Source: Agromyces cerinus
GTDB taxonomy: Bacteria; Actinomycetota; Actinomycetes; Actinomycetales; Microbacteriaceae
DNA: 64,000 bases
Direction: 5' to 3'
Assembly: GCF_016907835.1 (NCBI RefSeq)
Contig: NZ_JAFBCT010000001.1
Span: 1,736,001 to 1,800,000 of the forward strand
Of the stretch, positions 16,916-27,218 are shown one piece after another. The translations under genes were made by a program, and so were the position numbers. Below the pieces are notes generated by a model. It was not told the origin of the DNA and made no database searches. It saw only the letters and a program-made list of their open reading frames with translations. The stretch's first letter is position 1. Each line of letters opens with the position of its first letter.

Positions 16916-17955
16916 GGGGCGACTCCGTTCACGGGCAGTCCGGTCGACTCGGTGAGCCCGAGTGCGATGTTCGCGGACTGGATGGCGGCACCCGCGGTGC
17001 CCTTCACGAGGTTGTCGACGGCGGCGACCACGACGACGCGGCCCGAGTTCTCGTCGATCTGGAGGCCGAGGAGCGCGGTGTTCGCACCGAGCACGTCGGC
17101 GGTCCGCGGGAACTGGCCTTCGGGCAGCAGCTGCACGAAGCGCTCGCCCGCGTAGGCGTCCTCCCATGCCGCACGGACCGTCGCGGCATCCGTGCCGGGC
17201 ACGATGCGCGCCGTCGAGGTCGCGAGGATGCCCCGCGACATCGGCACGATGACCGGGGTGAACGAGATGGTGGGGTTGCCGCCGCCCGCCCAGCGCAGCG
17301 CCTGCTGGATCTCGGGGATGTGGCGATGCACGCCGCCGACCGAGTACGGGTTCGCCGAGCCGAGGAGCTCGGAGCCGAGCAGGTGCGCCTTCAAGCTCTT
17401 GCCGGCACCCGATGGGCCGACCGCGAGCACCGACACGATATCGGAGGCCTCGATGACGCCGGCACGGATGCCGGGCGCGAGCGACAACGCGACGGTGGAG
17501 GCGTTGCAGCCCGGCGCCGCGATGCGCTTCGTCTTGGCGAGCCGGTCGCGCTGCGTGCCCGACAGGCGCGGAAGCTCGGGCACCCCGTAGGTCCACGCGC
17601 CGTGGAAGTCACCGCCGTAGAACGCCGCCCAGTCGGCCTTGCTCTCGAGTCGGTGGTCGGCACCGCAGTCGATCACGAGGGTCTCGGCCGGCAGCTGCGC
17701 GGCGATCGCACCGGATGCCCCGTGCGGCAGCGCGAGGAACACGATGTCGTGACCGGCGAGGTTCTCGGCCGTCGTGTCCTTCAGCGTGAGATGCGTATAG
17801 CTGCGCAGGTGCGGCTGCACCGCGATGAGCGGCTGGCCGGCGTTGGAGTGCGCGGTCACGGTGCGCACATCGAAATCGGGATGGTCGGCGAGGAGGCGAA
17901 GGATCTCGCCTCCGGCATAGCCGGACGCGCCGGAAACGGCGACGGTGAACGTCAT
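16912..17955 (-). CDS. argC: N-acetyl-gamma-glutamyl-phosphate reductase
   Basis: NADPH-dependent third step of arginine synthesis. 347 residues with the dinucleotide motif [10 protein letters not shown] (8-17) and the catalytic Cys150 in APGCNAS. The second domain carries [10 protein letters not shown]. The first gene of the argCJBDFH operon. The ATG at 17955 is 6 nt after TAAGGT (17967-17962), so the message may be leaderless; that box lies inside the first of three repeated palindromes (see the repeat entry). Confidence 0.97.
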   Translation of the reverse strand: MTFTVAVSGASGYAGGEILRLLADHPDFDVRTVTAHSNAGQPLIAVQPHLRSYTHLTLKDTTAENLAGHDIVFLALPHGASGAIAAQLPAETLVIDCGADHRLESKADWAAFYGGDFHGAWTYGVPELPRLSGTQRDRLAKTKRIAAPGCNASTVALSLAPGIRAGVIEASDIVSVLAVGPSGAGKSLKAHLLGSELLGSANPYSVGGVHRHIPEIQQALRWAGGGNPTISFTPVIVPMSRGILATSTARIVPGTDAATVRAAWEDAYAGERFVQLLPEGQFPRTADVLGANTALLGLQIDENSGRVVVVAAVDNLVKGTAGAAIQSANIALGLTESTGLPVNGVAP

Positions 17956-17961
17956 GGTTCC

Positions 17962-18095
17962 ACCTTAAAGGTCTGAAGTGGTCGAGGTCGGCTCCCGGCC
18001 AAGCACACGACCTTAAAGGTCGGAGTGGTCGAGGTTGGCTCCCGGCGACGCACACGACCTGAAAGGTCGGAGTGGTCGAGGATGGCTCCGGCGAC
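17962..18095 (-). repeat. Triplicated 47-48 bp promoter segment before argC
   Basis: Three head-to-tail copies start at 17963, 18011 and 18058. Each begins with a palindrome of the type CGACCTT-A-AAGGTCG (perfect 7-1-7 in copy 2; shortened in copies 1 and 3) followed by GGAGTGGTCGAGG and GGCTCC. Copy 1 holds the likely argC -10 box (TAAGGT). It may be an operator array or a tandem promoter duplication. No recognised ARG box was seen. The rest of 18096-18265 shows nothing. Confidence 0.85.
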
Positions 18096-18265
18096 ACCTG
18101 CTGACGGCCTCGTTGCCGCATGCGGGGTCGCCTAGAGTCGGCGCTCGCCACGACGTCGGCTGCGCACCACGACGACACGCGAGATGCGTGCGGGGACTGC
18201 GAACCGAGCGGCGGACATACAGGCGACCCTATCCGGGGCGGGTGGCACCGTGCAAACGCGTGACG

Positions 18266-18871
18266 TCAGGCGCCGTCGCCCCCCGCGGGCTCGTACCAGA
18301 GGTCGGCGTGGCCGCGCGGGTCGAAGGCCGCAGCGAAGTCGCGTTCGTTCGGCACCCAGATGTCGCGCCAGAACTCCTCGTGCAGGCGCCCCTCGGCGGC
18401 GTCGCGGGCCATGCCGCGCCGGGTCGCCTCCTCGAGGTCGACGTCGACCCAGACCCGCAGGTCGAGGAATCCGTCGAGGTCGGGATGGAAGATCCCGACG
18501 GCGTCGAGCACGAGCACGTCGGCCGGCTCGAGCCTTTCGGGCGCGCCCAGCTCGCGGGCCGACCAGTCGTACCGGCGGAACGCGGCCGGTCGGCCGGCGA
18601 GGAACGGATCGAGCACCTCATCGCGGATGCGGTGCCGCTCGACGCCGTCCCAGTCGGGTGATCGGTGATGCGAGCGCGCGGGTTCGAGGAAGTCGTCCCC
18701 CCGCAACCGCACGGCGCCGTCGATCTCGCCGACCAGCGCCCGGGCGAGCGTGGACTTGCCCGCGCCGCCGAAGCCGGAGACCCCGACCACCATCCGCCGG
18801 CCGGCACGCCGCGCGCCCACCGAATCGATGGCCGCGACGACGTCGCCGACGGATCGTGCGCGCGGGGTCAT
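18266..18871 (-). CDS. P-loop kinase, uridine kinase-like
   Basis: 201-residue cytoplasmic nucleotide-binding protein. Walker A is GFGGAGKST (33-41), and DDF near 58-60 and VLVLDAVGIFHPDL near 119 are typical of the uridine kinase/phosphoribulokinase group. The substrate is unknown; uridine kinase-like annotation is family level only. The ATG overlaps the pheT stop by 4 nt, placing it at the end of the pheS-pheT message, with no obvious functional tie to tRNA charging. Confidence 0.75.
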   Translation of the reverse strand: MTPRARSVGDVVAAIDSVGARRAGRRMVVGVSGFGGAGKSTLARALVGEIDGAVRLRGDDFLEPARSHHRSPDWDGVERHRIRDEVLDPFLAGRPAAFRRYDWSARELGAPERLEPADVLVLDAVGIFHPDLDGFLDLRVWVDVDLEEATRRGMARDAAEGRLHEEFWRDIWVPNERDFAAAFDPRGHADLWYEPAGGDGA

Positions 18872-21393
18872 TCGCGGACGGTCGCCCCGAAGCGGTCGTT
18901 CGCGAGCGCCGCACCGGCGAGCTTCGCCTCACTGGCCTCGGCCGCCGTGAGCGTGCGGTCGTCGGCCCGGAACCGGAGCGCGAACGTCAGGCTCTTCGCC
19001 CCGGCGGGCACGCCCTGGCCGCGGTAGTCGTCGACGATCGAGAGGTGCTCGAGCAGCGAGCCCGCGCCCTCGCGGATCGCCGCGGCGACCTCGGCCGCTG
19101 CGACCTCGACGGGAACGATGAGCGAGAGGTCCTGCGTCGCGGCGGGCATCGTGTCGATCGTGCGCGCTTCGAGGGCGGGCTCGGTCAGCGCGATGACGGC
19201 GTCGAGATCGAGCTCGACGACGGCGACCACCCGCGGCAGGTCGGCTTCGGCGGCGAGCACCGGCAGCAGTTCGCCGGCGAAGCCGACGAGGGTGCCGTCG
19301 ACGCGGAGCTCTGCCGTGCGGCCGGGGTGCATCGCCTGGTGCGAACCCTGCGCGACGTCGATGCGCGCACCGGTCGCGAGTTCGACCTGGCGCACGACGT
19401 CGAGCGCGTCGGCGATGCCGGCGGGCACCGCGGGCTGACCCGGCTGCTTCACCACGACGTCGCCGACGATGAGCGCACCGAGATGGCGCGGCTGCGGCGG
19501 GATGCCGGCGTCGAGCGCCGCGAGCACCTCGTCGCTCGGCTTCTCGTCGCCCACGGGCAGCTCGAGCGAACCGTAGGTGCGACCCGTCTCGGGCAGGAAC
19601 ACCGTGCCGATCTCGAAGAGGTCGAGGTCGGTGAGGCCGCGCGAGAGGTTGCGTCGCGCGGCGCCGATCAGGCCGGGCACGAGCGAACGACGCAGGAACG
19701 GCACCGTCTGGTCGAGCGCGTTCGCGATGCGCACGGATGCCACGGGGGCGCCGTCGGCACTGCCGAACACCGCGTTGTCGGCGTCGGAGACGAACGGGAA
19801 GGAGAGCACCTCGACCGATCCTGCCGCCGCGAGCGTGTCGGCGGTGCGCCGGCGCAGCCGCTGCGAGCGGGTGAGTCCGCGGCCGGGAGGCGCGACGGGC
19901 AGCACCGAGGGGATGCGGTCGTAGCCGATCAGTCGGGCGACCTCCTCCGCGAGCTCTTCGCGGCCCGTCAAGTCGGGGCGCCAGGCCGGCGGCACGACCG
20001 AGAATCCGCCGTCGACGGCGGTGATGACGCCGCCGATCTCGGCGAGGGCGTCGTGCACCTCGTCTTCGGTGTACTCGACGCCGATGATCGACGAGACGAA
20101 GCCGGCGGGCAAGAGGATCGCCTCGCGCGCCGGAGCCGTGGAGATCAGGGAGCCGCCTGCATCGGCGGTGCCCCCGGCGAGGTCGACCATGAGCTGCGCG
20201 ACGCGGGAGACGGCCGCGGCCGCGATCTCGGGGTCGACACCTCGCTCGTAACGCTTGGCGGCCTCGCTCGGCAGCTTGTGGCGACGCGCGGTGCGCGCGA
20301 TCGACACCGGGTCCCAGTTGGCGGCTTCGACGAGCACGTTGCGCGTCTCGTCTCCCATCTCGGTCTCAGCGCCGCCCATGACGCCGCCGAGGCCGATCGG
20401 CCCGCGGTCGTCGGTGACGACGAGGTCCTCGACGTGGAGCGTGCGCTCCTTGCCGTCGAGCGTGGTGAACTTCTCCCCCGGCGTCGCGCGCCGCACGACG
20501 ATGCCGCCGCGGAGCTGGTCGAGGTCGTACCCGTGGATCGGCTGGCCGAGCTCGAGCATGACGTAGTTCGTGATGTCGACGAGCAGCGAGATCGAGCGGA
20601 TGCCGGCGAGCTTCAGCCGCGCGATCATCCACGCCGGCGTCGGGCGGGAGGCGTCGACGTCGCGCACGATGCGCGTGGCGAAGACCGAGGAGCCGATCTT
20701 GCCGCGGATCGGGGCCGCGTCGTCGATCACGACGGAGAACGCGTCGTCCGAGACATCCGCCGGCGCCGCCTGCTCGACCGGGTCGCGGAAGCGCGCCCCG
20801 GTGGCGTGCGCGTACTCGCGGGCGACCCCGCGGATCGAGAACGCGTAGCCGCGATCGGGGGTGACGTTGATCTCGATGGCGGCGTCGTCGAGGCCGAGCA
20901 GCTTGATCGCATCGGTGCCGACGGGCGCGTCGATGCCGAGCGTCGAGAGCCGCAGGATGCCGTCGTGGTCTTCGCCGAGGCCGAGCTCGCGCGCCGAGGC
21001 GATCATGCCATCGGAGACGTGCCCGTAGGTCTTGCGGGCGGCGATCGGGAAGGGGCCGGGCAGCACGGCGCCCGGCAGCGTCACGACGACCTTGTCGCCC
21101 ACGAAGAAGTTGCGGGCACCGCAGACGATGCCGTGCACGGCGTCGCCGCCGTCGGCAGCGGTCTCACCGTCGGCCGCGACGCGCACCTGGCACCAGCGGA
21201 TGGTCTTGCCGTTGGACTGCGGCTCCTCGACGAACTCCAGCACCTCGCCCACGACGATCGGGCCCTCGAGGTCAAACGTGTGCACGTCCTCCTCTTCGAG
21301 GCCGACCTTGACGAGCGCTGCATGCACGTCTTCAGGCGTCGTGCCCGGCACGAGCTCGACGTACTCGGCGAGCCAACTCAGTGGAACTCGCAT
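18868..21393 (-). CDS. pheT: Phenylalanyl-tRNA synthetase beta subunit
   Basis: Forms the alpha2-beta2 enzyme with PheS. 841 residues, the usual length. In order: N-terminal region MRVPLSWLAEYVEL, a tRNA-binding EMAP-like domain about 40-155 (GIVCGARNFFVGDKV), B3/B4 editing domain about 210-400, B5 domain about 410-480, and the C-terminal ferredoxin-like anticodon-binding domain (final 95 residues, VDDYRGQGVPAGAKS). It begins 3 nt after the pheS stop. Confidence 0.97.
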   Translation of the reverse strand: MRVPLSWLAEYVELVPGTTPEDVHAALVKVGLEEEDVHTFDLEGPIVVGEVLEFVEEPQSNGKTIRWCQVRVAADGETAADGGDAVHGIVCGARNFFVGDKVVVTLPGAVLPGPFPIAARKTYGHVSDGMIASARELGLGEDHDGILRLSTLGIDAPVGTDAIKLLGLDDAAIEINVTPDRGYAFSIRGVAREYAHATGARFRDPVEQAAPADVSDDAFSVVIDDAAPIRGKIGSSVFATRIVRDVDASRPTPAWMIARLKLAGIRSISLLVDITNYVMLELGQPIHGYDLDQLRGGIVVRRATPGEKFTTLDGKERTLHVEDLVVTDDRGPIGLGGVMGGAETEMGDETRNVLVEAANWDPVSIARTARRHKLPSEAAKRYERGVDPEIAAAAVSRVAQLMVDLAGGTADAGGSLISTAPAREAILLPAGFVSSIIGVEYTEDEVHDALAEIGGVITAVDGGFSVVPPAWRPDLTGREELAEEVARLIGYDRIPSVLPVAPPGRGLTRSQRLRRRTADTLAAAGSVEVLSFPFVSDADNAVFGSADGAPVASVRIANALDQTVPFLRRSLVPGLIGAARRNLSRGLTDLDLFEIGTVFLPETGRTYGSLELPVGDEKPSDEVLAALDAGIPPQPRHLGALIVGDVVVKQPGQPAVPAGIADALDVVRQVELATGARIDVAQGSHQAMHPGRTAELRVDGTLVGFAGELLPVLAAEADLPRVVAVVELDLDAVIALTEPALEARTIDTMPAATQDLSLIVPVEVAAAEVAAAIREGAGSLLEHLSIVDDYRGQGVPAGAKSLTFALRFRADDRTLTAAEASEAKLAGAALANDRFGATVRE

Positions 21394-21396
21394 GTC

Positions 21397-22437
21397 TCAG
21401 ACCACCATTCCGAACTGCTGGGAGAAGCGGATGTCTCCCTCGACCATTTCGCGCATGTCCTGCACGTCGTTGCGGAGCATGAGCCCGCGCTCGATGCCCA
21501 TGCCGAAGGCGAACCCGGTGTAGACCTCGGGGTCGATACCGGCCGCCTTCAGCACGTTGGGGTGCATCATGCCGCAGCCGCCCCACTCGATCCACCGCGC
21601 GCCGCCCTTGAAGGTCGGGTGCCAGAAGTCGAGTTCGGCCGATGGCTCGGTGAAGGGGAAGAAGCTCGGGCGCAGGCGGATCTTCGCCTCGTCGCCGAAG
21701 ATCGACTTCACGAAGTGGTCGAGCGTGCCCTTGAGGTGCGCCATGGTGAGGCCCTTGTCGACGGCGACGCCCTCGAACTGCATGAAGACGGGCAGGTGCG
21801 TGGCGTCGAACTCGTCGGTTCGGTACACGCGGCCCGGAGCGAGCACGTAGAGCGGCAGCTCGCGCTCGAGCATCGAGCGGATCTGCACGGGGCTCGTGTG
21901 CGTGCGCAGCACGAGGTGGGACTCGGGCGGGTCGACGAAGAAGGTGTCCTGCATGGCACGCGCAGGGTGGTCGGCGTCGAAGTTCAGCGCGTCGAAGTTG
22001 AACCACTCGCTCTCGACCTCGGGCCCCTCGGCGACCTCCCAGCCCATGCCGGTGAAGACGTCGCAGACCCGGTCTTGCAGGAGCGACAGCGGATGCCGCG
22101 CACCCGCCCGGTACCGCGAGGCGAGCGCGGTGACGTCCACCGTCTCGGCCGCGAGTTGCTCGGCGGCCTCGGCCTCGAGGATCTCGGCCTCGCGGGCGGT
22201 GAACGCCTGGTTCACACGACCGCGCGCACCGCCGACGAGCTTGCCGAGTGCGGCCTTCTGCTCGTTGGGGACGTTGCGCAGCTGGGCGTTCAACTGGGCG
22301 AGTTCGCTCTTCTCGCCGGTGTGCTCGGCGCGGACGGCCTTCAGCGCGGCGGAATCGCCGGCCGAGGCGATCGCGGCGAGCGCCGCGGCGACCGCGGACT
22401 CGACGGACTGCTCGGTGATTTCACGGGGCTCGGACAC
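21397..22437 (-). CDS. pheS: Phenylalanyl-tRNA synthetase alpha subunit
   Basis: Catalytic subunit. 346 residues: N-terminal coiled coil (about 1-100) that grips tRNA, then the class II core with THTSPVQIRSM (motif region near 186), GRVYRTDEFDATH (motif 2) and GFAFGMGIERGLMLRN (motif 3 near 310). The Ala residue in GFAFGMG-type motifs sets amino-acid selectivity in this family. The GTG at 22437 lies 8 nt after TAGACT (22451-22446), so the pheS-pheT message is probably leaderless and no T-box-like leader is possible. Confidence 0.97.
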   Translation of the reverse strand: MSEPREITEQSVESAVAAALAAIASAGDSAALKAVRAEHTGEKSELAQLNAQLRNVPNEQKAALGKLVGGARGRVNQAFTAREAEILEAEAAEQLAAETVDVTALASRYRAGARHPLSLLQDRVCDVFTGMGWEVAEGPEVESEWFNFDALNFDADHPARAMQDTFFVDPPESHLVLRTHTSPVQIRSMLERELPLYVLAPGRVYRTDEFDATHLPVFMQFEGVAVDKGLTMAHLKGTLDHFVKSIFGDEAKIRLRPSFFPFTEPSAELDFWHPTFKGGARWIEWGGCGMMHPNVLKAAGIDPEVYTGFAFGMGIERGLMLRNDVQDMREMVEGDIRFSQQFGMVV

Positions 22438-22492
22438 AAGGAACGAGTCTAGCGGGCGGGCTCAGGGGATCGTGCGGGCGTGATGCCGGCCG

Positions 22493-23422
22493 TCAACGCA
22501 GCGGGCCGCGTGCGGATTCGCTCGCCTCCGCCGTGGCGTCGGCGAGGAGCAGCGCCTGGCTCGGGTCATCCGGTCGCGGGCCGGCCTTGCCCGGGTGGTA
22601 TCGACGGTCGGTGCGCCGCGACAGCCAGCGCGCGAACCACGAGAGCGAGAGGTTCATCGCGAGGTAGAGGACGAACGCGATGCACCACAGCGTGAACAGG
22701 TACCGGTTGCCGTAGAAGCTACCCAGGTTGTTGAGCGTGACGCGGAGCAGTTCGGGGTAGCCCACGATGTAGGCGAGCGACGTGTCCTTCAGCAGCACGA
22801 CCAGCTGCGCGACGATGATGGGCAGCATCTGGCGGAACGCCTGCGGGAACTCGACGAGCATCTTGGACTGCAGGGGTCGCATTCCGACGCTGAGGGCGGC
22901 CTCGCGCTGGCCTCTCGGCAGCGCCACCAGGCCCGCGCGGAGTGCCTCGCCGATCAGCGCGCCGTTGTAGATCGCCAGGGCGGACACGACAGCCCAGTAC
23001 TGGCCGGTTCCGGCGACGAGGAGGATGAACAGCATCATCAGCAGCACCGGCATGCCGCGGAAGAACTCGATCAGCACTGCGGTCGGAATGCGGACCCATG
23101 CGATCGTCGAGCTGCGCAGCAGTGACAGGACGATGCCGAGTGCGATGGCGAGCACGGCTGCGACGATCGCGGCGCGGAGCGTTCCCCACACACCGACCGA
23201 GAAGATGAAGCCCCACATCTCGGGATCCTGCACGATGTCCCAGCGGCTCGGATCGAACATCCCGGGCAGGGTGATCCCGCCGGATTCGCGGGGCGCGTTC
23301 AGCGTGGCGACGACCCAGCCGAGGCCCGCCACCACCAGCACGGCCGTGACGACCGAGAAGATGCGGGAGAGACGCCGAGCCTTGGGGCCGGGCGCGTCAA
23401 ACAGGACACTGGCGCCGCTCAT
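22493..23422 (-). CDS. gluD: Glutamate-type ABC transporter permease GluD
   Basis: Inner-membrane permease of a polar amino acid importer. 309 residues from the ATG at 23422, which overlaps the gluC stop (ATGA). Several transmembrane segments are clear (about 21-43, 75-105, 115-140, 150-170, 235-265). The EAA loop motif is EALRAGLVALPRGQREAA. The C-terminal 40 residues are hydrophilic, as in corynebacterial GluD. It is the last gene of gluABCD. Confidence 0.9.
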   Translation of the reverse strand: MSGASVLFDAPGPKARRLSRIFSVVTAVLVVAGLGWVVATLNAPRESGGITLPGMFDPSRWDIVQDPEMWGFIFSVGVWGTLRAAIVAAVLAIALGIVLSLLRSSTIAWVRIPTAVLIEFFRGMPVLLMMLFILLVAGTGQYWAVVSALAIYNGALIGEALRAGLVALPRGQREAALSVGMRPLQSKMLVEFPQAFRQMLPIIVAQLVVLLKDTSLAYIVGYPELLRVTLNNLGSFYGNRYLFTLWCIAFVLYLAMNLSLSWFARWLSRRTDRRYHPGKAGPRPDDPSQALLLADATAEASESARGPLR

Positions 23423-24069
23423 CGCTGCACCACCCACTTCCGCTCGAGCTGCGTCGCGAGTAGGCCGAGCGGCACGGTCACGATGAGGTAGAAGAATGCG
23501 ATGCCGACGAGGATGGCGATGACGGCATCGCCGTTCGCATTCGCGAGGGTGCGGCCGACACCGAACAGCTCGCTCACGAATCCGACACCACCGACGACGG
23601 AGGTGTTCTTCGTCAGCGCGATGAAGACGTTGATGAGCGGCGGGATGGTCATGCGGAACGCCTGCGGCAGCACGATCATCGAGACCGTCAGGCCGAAGCC
23701 GAGACCCAGGCTCCGCGCGGCCTCGGCCTGGCCGACCGGCACGCCGTTGATGCCGGACCGGAGCGCCTCCGCGATGAACGGCGACGTGTAGACCGCGAGG
23801 GCGATCATGCCCGAAACGAGAAACGAGAGGTCGGATCCCAGGATCGGCAGGATGATCGCGCAGAAGATCACCACGAGCGTCAACGGAGTGTTGCGGATGA
23901 TCTCGGTGTAGACCGTGGCGATCACGCGGAGCGTCGCGATCGGCGAGATCCGCATGGCTGCGATGAGCGTGCCGAGCACGAGCGCGCCCACCCCGCCGAC
24001 CGCGAGCAGCAGCAGCGTGACACTGAAGCCCTGGAGGTAGAGCGGGAGATTCGCGATGACGACGTCCAC
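23419..24069 (-). CDS. gluC: Glutamate-type ABC transporter permease GluC
   Basis: Partner permease. 216 residues from a GTG at 24069 with GAGAGGA upstream; longer in-frame starts exist but would run through the intercistronic hairpin. Five hydrophobic segments, and the EAA loop EALRSGINGVPVGQAEAARSL near residue 120, which contacts the ATPase. Lies between the binding-protein gene and gluD. Confidence 0.9.
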   Translation of the reverse strand: MDVVIANLPLYLQGFSVTLLLLAVGGVGALVLGTLIAAMRISPIATLRVIATVYTEIIRNTPLTLVVIFCAIILPILGSDLSFLVSGMIALAVYTSPFIAEALRSGINGVPVGQAEAARSLGLGFGLTVSMIVLPQAFRMTIPPLINVFIALTKNTSVVGGVGFVSELFGVGRTLANANGDAVIAILVGIAFFYLIVTVPLGLLATQLERKWVVQR

Positions 24070-24094
24070 GCGGGTCCTCTCGATGGTGAGGGAG

Positions 24095-24125
24095 TGGACC
24101 CGGACCCCATCGGGGTCCGGGTCCA
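24095..24125 (-). terminator. Intercistronic hairpin between gluB and gluC
   Basis: A perfect 14-bp stem (TGGACCCGGACCCC with its complement) and a 3-nt loop stand 7 nt after the gluB stop. No T-run follows. Such a structure allows partial termination or protects the upstream mRNA end, giving more binding protein than permease, which is common in ABC importer operons. The effect here is inferred. Confidence 0.75.
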
Positions 24126-24131
24126 TTCGAA

Positions 24132-24995
24132 TCAGTAGCGGTCGACCGCGGGCGGGTCGGCGAACGGCAGCACCGTGCCGGCCGTGGAGTTCCATGCCTC
24201 CTCGTAGCGGCCGTCTTCGTAGGCCTCTTCCAGCACGTCGTTGATGAACATGCGGAAGTCGGTGTCGTCGAGCTTCACGCCGATTCCGTACGGCTCTTCG
24301 GTGAACGGCTCACCGACGACCTTGAACTCGCCCTCGTTCTGGGCTACGAGGCCCGCGAGGATCACGTTGTCGGTCGACACCGCGACGACGTCGCCCTGGC
24401 GGAGCGGCTCGAGGCAGTTGGAGTAGGTGTCGGTCTCCAGCACCTCGGCGCCGAGTTCCTTCAGGTTCGCCGCAGGAGTCGAACCCGTCACCGAGCAGAC
24501 GGGCTGACCGACGAGGTCTTCTTCGCTCTTGATGTCGTCGTTGTCGGCGAGCACGAGGATCGACTGACCGGCCTCGTAGTACGGGCCCGCGAAGGAGACG
24601 ACCTCCTTGCGCTTGTCGTTGATCGTGTAAGTGGCGACGACGAGGTCGACCTGGCCGCCCTCGATGAACGGCTCGCGGTTGGCCGAGACGGTCTCGGTCC
24701 AGTTGATGTTCTCCTCGTCGATGCCGAGCTCCGAGGCGATGATCTTGCCGATCTCGACGTCGAAGCCCTCCGGGTCACCCGACGGACCGACCAGGCCGAA
24801 CAGAGGCTGGTCGAACTTCGTGCCGATCGTGATCTCGCCGGCCTCCTGCAGGGCGGCCATGGTCGTGCCCGCCTCGAACGTGGGAGCAGGCTCGGCCGAC
24901 TCCTCTGCTTCGCCGCCGCCGCCGCTGGCACAGCCGGCGAAGGCAAGTGTTGCGGCCGCTGCGGCTGCGACGAGGGCGATTCTCATGCGTGTCAT
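24132..24995 (-). CDS. gluB: Glutamate-binding lipoprotein of ABC importer
   Basis: Extracellular solute-binding protein, family 3. 287 residues. Signal peptide with lipobox LAFAGC (Cys22 acylated) anchors it to the membrane. Typical family 3 features: GEITIGTKFDQPLFG, DPEGFDVEIGKIIASELG and the late YGIGVKLDD segment. Substrate glutamate (or aspartate/glutamine) is inferred from the GluABCD arrangement. Preceded by a second intercistronic hairpin (25025-25048). Confidence 0.92.
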   Translation of the reverse strand: MTRMRIALVAAAAAATLAFAGCASGGGGEAEESAEPAPTFEAGTTMAALQEAGEITIGTKFDQPLFGLVGPSGDPEGFDVEIGKIIASELGIDEENINWTETVSANREPFIEGGQVDLVVATYTINDKRKEVVSFAGPYYEAGQSILVLADNDDIKSEEDLVGQPVCSVTGSTPAANLKELGAEVLETDTYSNCLEPLRQGDVVAVSTDNVILAGLVAQNEGEFKVVGEPFTEEPYGIGVKLDDTDFRMFINDVLEEAYEDGRYEEAWNSTAGTVLPFADPPAVDRY

Positions 24996-25024
24996 GTCCG
25001 TTGCCTCTTTCCTGTGTGGTGAAT

Positions 25025-25048
25025 CCCCGCCGCTCGTGGCGGCGCGGG
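25025..25048 (-). other. Hairpin between gluA and gluB
   Basis: CCCCGCCGC and GCGGCG(C)GGG pair around TCGTG just after the gluA stop. It has no T-run. Like the hairpin at 24095-24125 it flanks the binding-protein gene, so the gluB message would be bordered by stable structures on both sides. Confidence 0.5.
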
Positions 25049-25049
25049 T

Positions 25050-25838
<789 letters not shown>

Positions 25839-25894
25839 ATCCCCAAAACTAGGGCCAGCGACGGCCCAGCGACACGGAGTCGGGCAGTGGTTAC

Positions 25895-26707
25895 CTAACC
25901 GTGATCAGCGGTGCGCTGCGCGAAGGCGCTCTCATACAGGCAGACGGATGCCGCGGTGGCGAGGTTCATGGATTCGGCGTGCCCGTAGATCGGCACGGTG
26001 ACCACGCGATCGGCGAGCTCGAGCTGTTCGTCGGGCAGGCCCCTGGCCTCGTTGCCGAACACCCAGGCGGTCGGCCCGGCGAGCACGCCGTCGTTACGGG
26101 CGGAGAGCAGGTCGTCGCCCTTCACATCGGCGGCGAGGACGGTGAGGCCCGCGGCACGTGCCCGCACGAGCACGTCGGCGAGTTCGGCGCCGATGGCGAC
26201 GGGCAGGTGGAAGATCGAGCCGGTCGAGGAGCGGACGACCTTGGGGTTGTAGAGGTCGACGGTGCGCCCGGTGAAGATGACGGCGTCGGCGCCGGCGGCA
26301 TCGGCGGCACGCACGATGGTGCCGGCGTTGCCGGGGTCGCGCACCTCTTCGAGGATGGCGACGAGCTTCGGCTTCGCGGCGAACACGTCTTTCACCGCGG
26401 TCGGGAACTGCCGGCAGATAGCCACGAACCCCTGCGGCGTCACCGTGTCGGCCATCGAGTCGAGCACCTCTTCGGTGACGAACTCGATCTCGACGTCTGA
26501 CGACGCGGCGGCATCGGCGATCTCGGGGTGGCGCTCGAGTGCGCTCGGCGTGGCGAAGAGCTCGATGACGAGTTCGGACCGGAAGGTGAGCGCCTCGGCG
26601 ACCGCCTGGGGGCCCTCGAGCAGGAACATGCCGCTCTCGACACGTGCGGCCTTGCGGGCGAGCTTCGCTACCGCGCGCACGCGCGGCGATCGGGGGTTCT
26701 CGAGCAT
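25895..26707 (-). CDS. TrmH/SpoU-family RNA 2'-O-methyltransferase
   Basis: 270 residues. N-terminal substrate-binding domain (about 1-105) followed by the knotted SPOUT domain with its three motifs: [20 protein letters not shown] near 120, [11 protein letters not shown] near 216 and [17 protein letters not shown] near 238. Methylates ribose in rRNA or tRNA; the exact site is not readable. In mycobacteria the gene after infC-rpmI-rplT is called tsnR. The ATG is 6 nt after TAGAAT (26719-26714), giving its own leaderless transcript. Confidence 0.92.
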   Translation of the reverse strand: MLENPRSPRVRAVAKLARKAARVESGMFLLEGPQAVAEALTFRSELVIELFATPSALERHPEIADAAASSDVEIEFVTEEVLDSMADTVTPQGFVAICRQFPTAVKDVFAAKPKLVAILEEVRDPGNAGTIVRAADAAGADAVIFTGRTVDLYNPKVVRSSTGSIFHLPVAIGAELADVLVRARAAGLTVLAADVKGDDLLSARNDGVLAGPTAWVFGNEARGLPDEQLELADRVVTVPIYGHAESMNLATAASVCLYESAFAQRTADHG

Positions 26708-26732
26708 GCCCCGATTCTACCGGGGGAATGCG

Positions 26733-26782
26733 GAACGGCCCGGCACTCCCTGCTCGTGCGAGCGGAGGGTGCCGGGCCGTTC
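26733..26782 (-). terminator. Terminator of the infC-rpmI-rplT operon
   Basis: GAACGGCCCGGCAC (26733-26746) and GTGCCGGGCCGTTC (26769-26782) form a perfect 14-bp stem with a 22-nt inner part that can pair further. It lies 17 nt after the rplT stop. There is little T after it; strong GC stems of this kind are usual actinobacterial terminators. Confidence 0.8.
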
Positions 26783-26799
26783 GAAGCTGAAGTCGCTGC

Positions 26800-27186
26800 T
26801 TACGCGGCGGTCTTCGGAGCCGAGGTGTCGGCCGGGAGTGCCTTCTTGGCCGACTCGACGAGCGCGGCGAACGTCGCGGGCTCGTTGACCGCGAGGTCGG
26901 CGAGGATGCGACGGTCGACCTGGATGCCTGCAAGGCCGAGGCCCTGGATCAGGCGGTTGTACGTGAGGCCGTTCGCACGCGACGCGGCGTTGATGCGCTG
27001 GATCCAGAGGCGACGGAAGTCGCCCTTCTTCTGGCGGCGGTCGCGGTACGCGTAGACGAGGGAGTGGGTGACCTGCTCCTTGGCCTTGCGGTAGAGACGC
27101 GAACGCTGGCCGCGGTAACCACTGGCGCGCTCGAGAATGACCCGGCGCTTCTTGTGGGCGTTGACCGCCCGCTTCACTCTTGCCAT
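26800..27186 (-). CDS. rplT: 50S ribosomal protein L20
   Basis: Binds 23S rRNA early in large-subunit assembly. 128 residues, start [15 protein letters not shown], core [20 protein letters not shown] and KILADLA-like end ([12 protein letters not shown]). A 14-residue alanine-rich tail is extra. Third gene of infC-rpmI-rplT. Confidence 0.98.
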   Translation of the reverse strand: MARVKRAVNAHKKRRVILERASGYRGQRSRLYRKAKEQVTHSLVYAYRDRRQKKGDFRRLWIQRINAASRANGLTYNRLIQGLGLAGIQVDRRILADLAVNEPATFAALVESAKKALPADTSAPKTAA

Positions 27187-27218
27187 GACTCTGTTTCTTC
27201 CTTAACGGGTCTCGCGGC

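Noticed and set aside
18184..22452. 1422-codon plus-strand frame
   Set aside because: Antisense to pheT and pheS, which carry full family motifs; composition is shadow-like.
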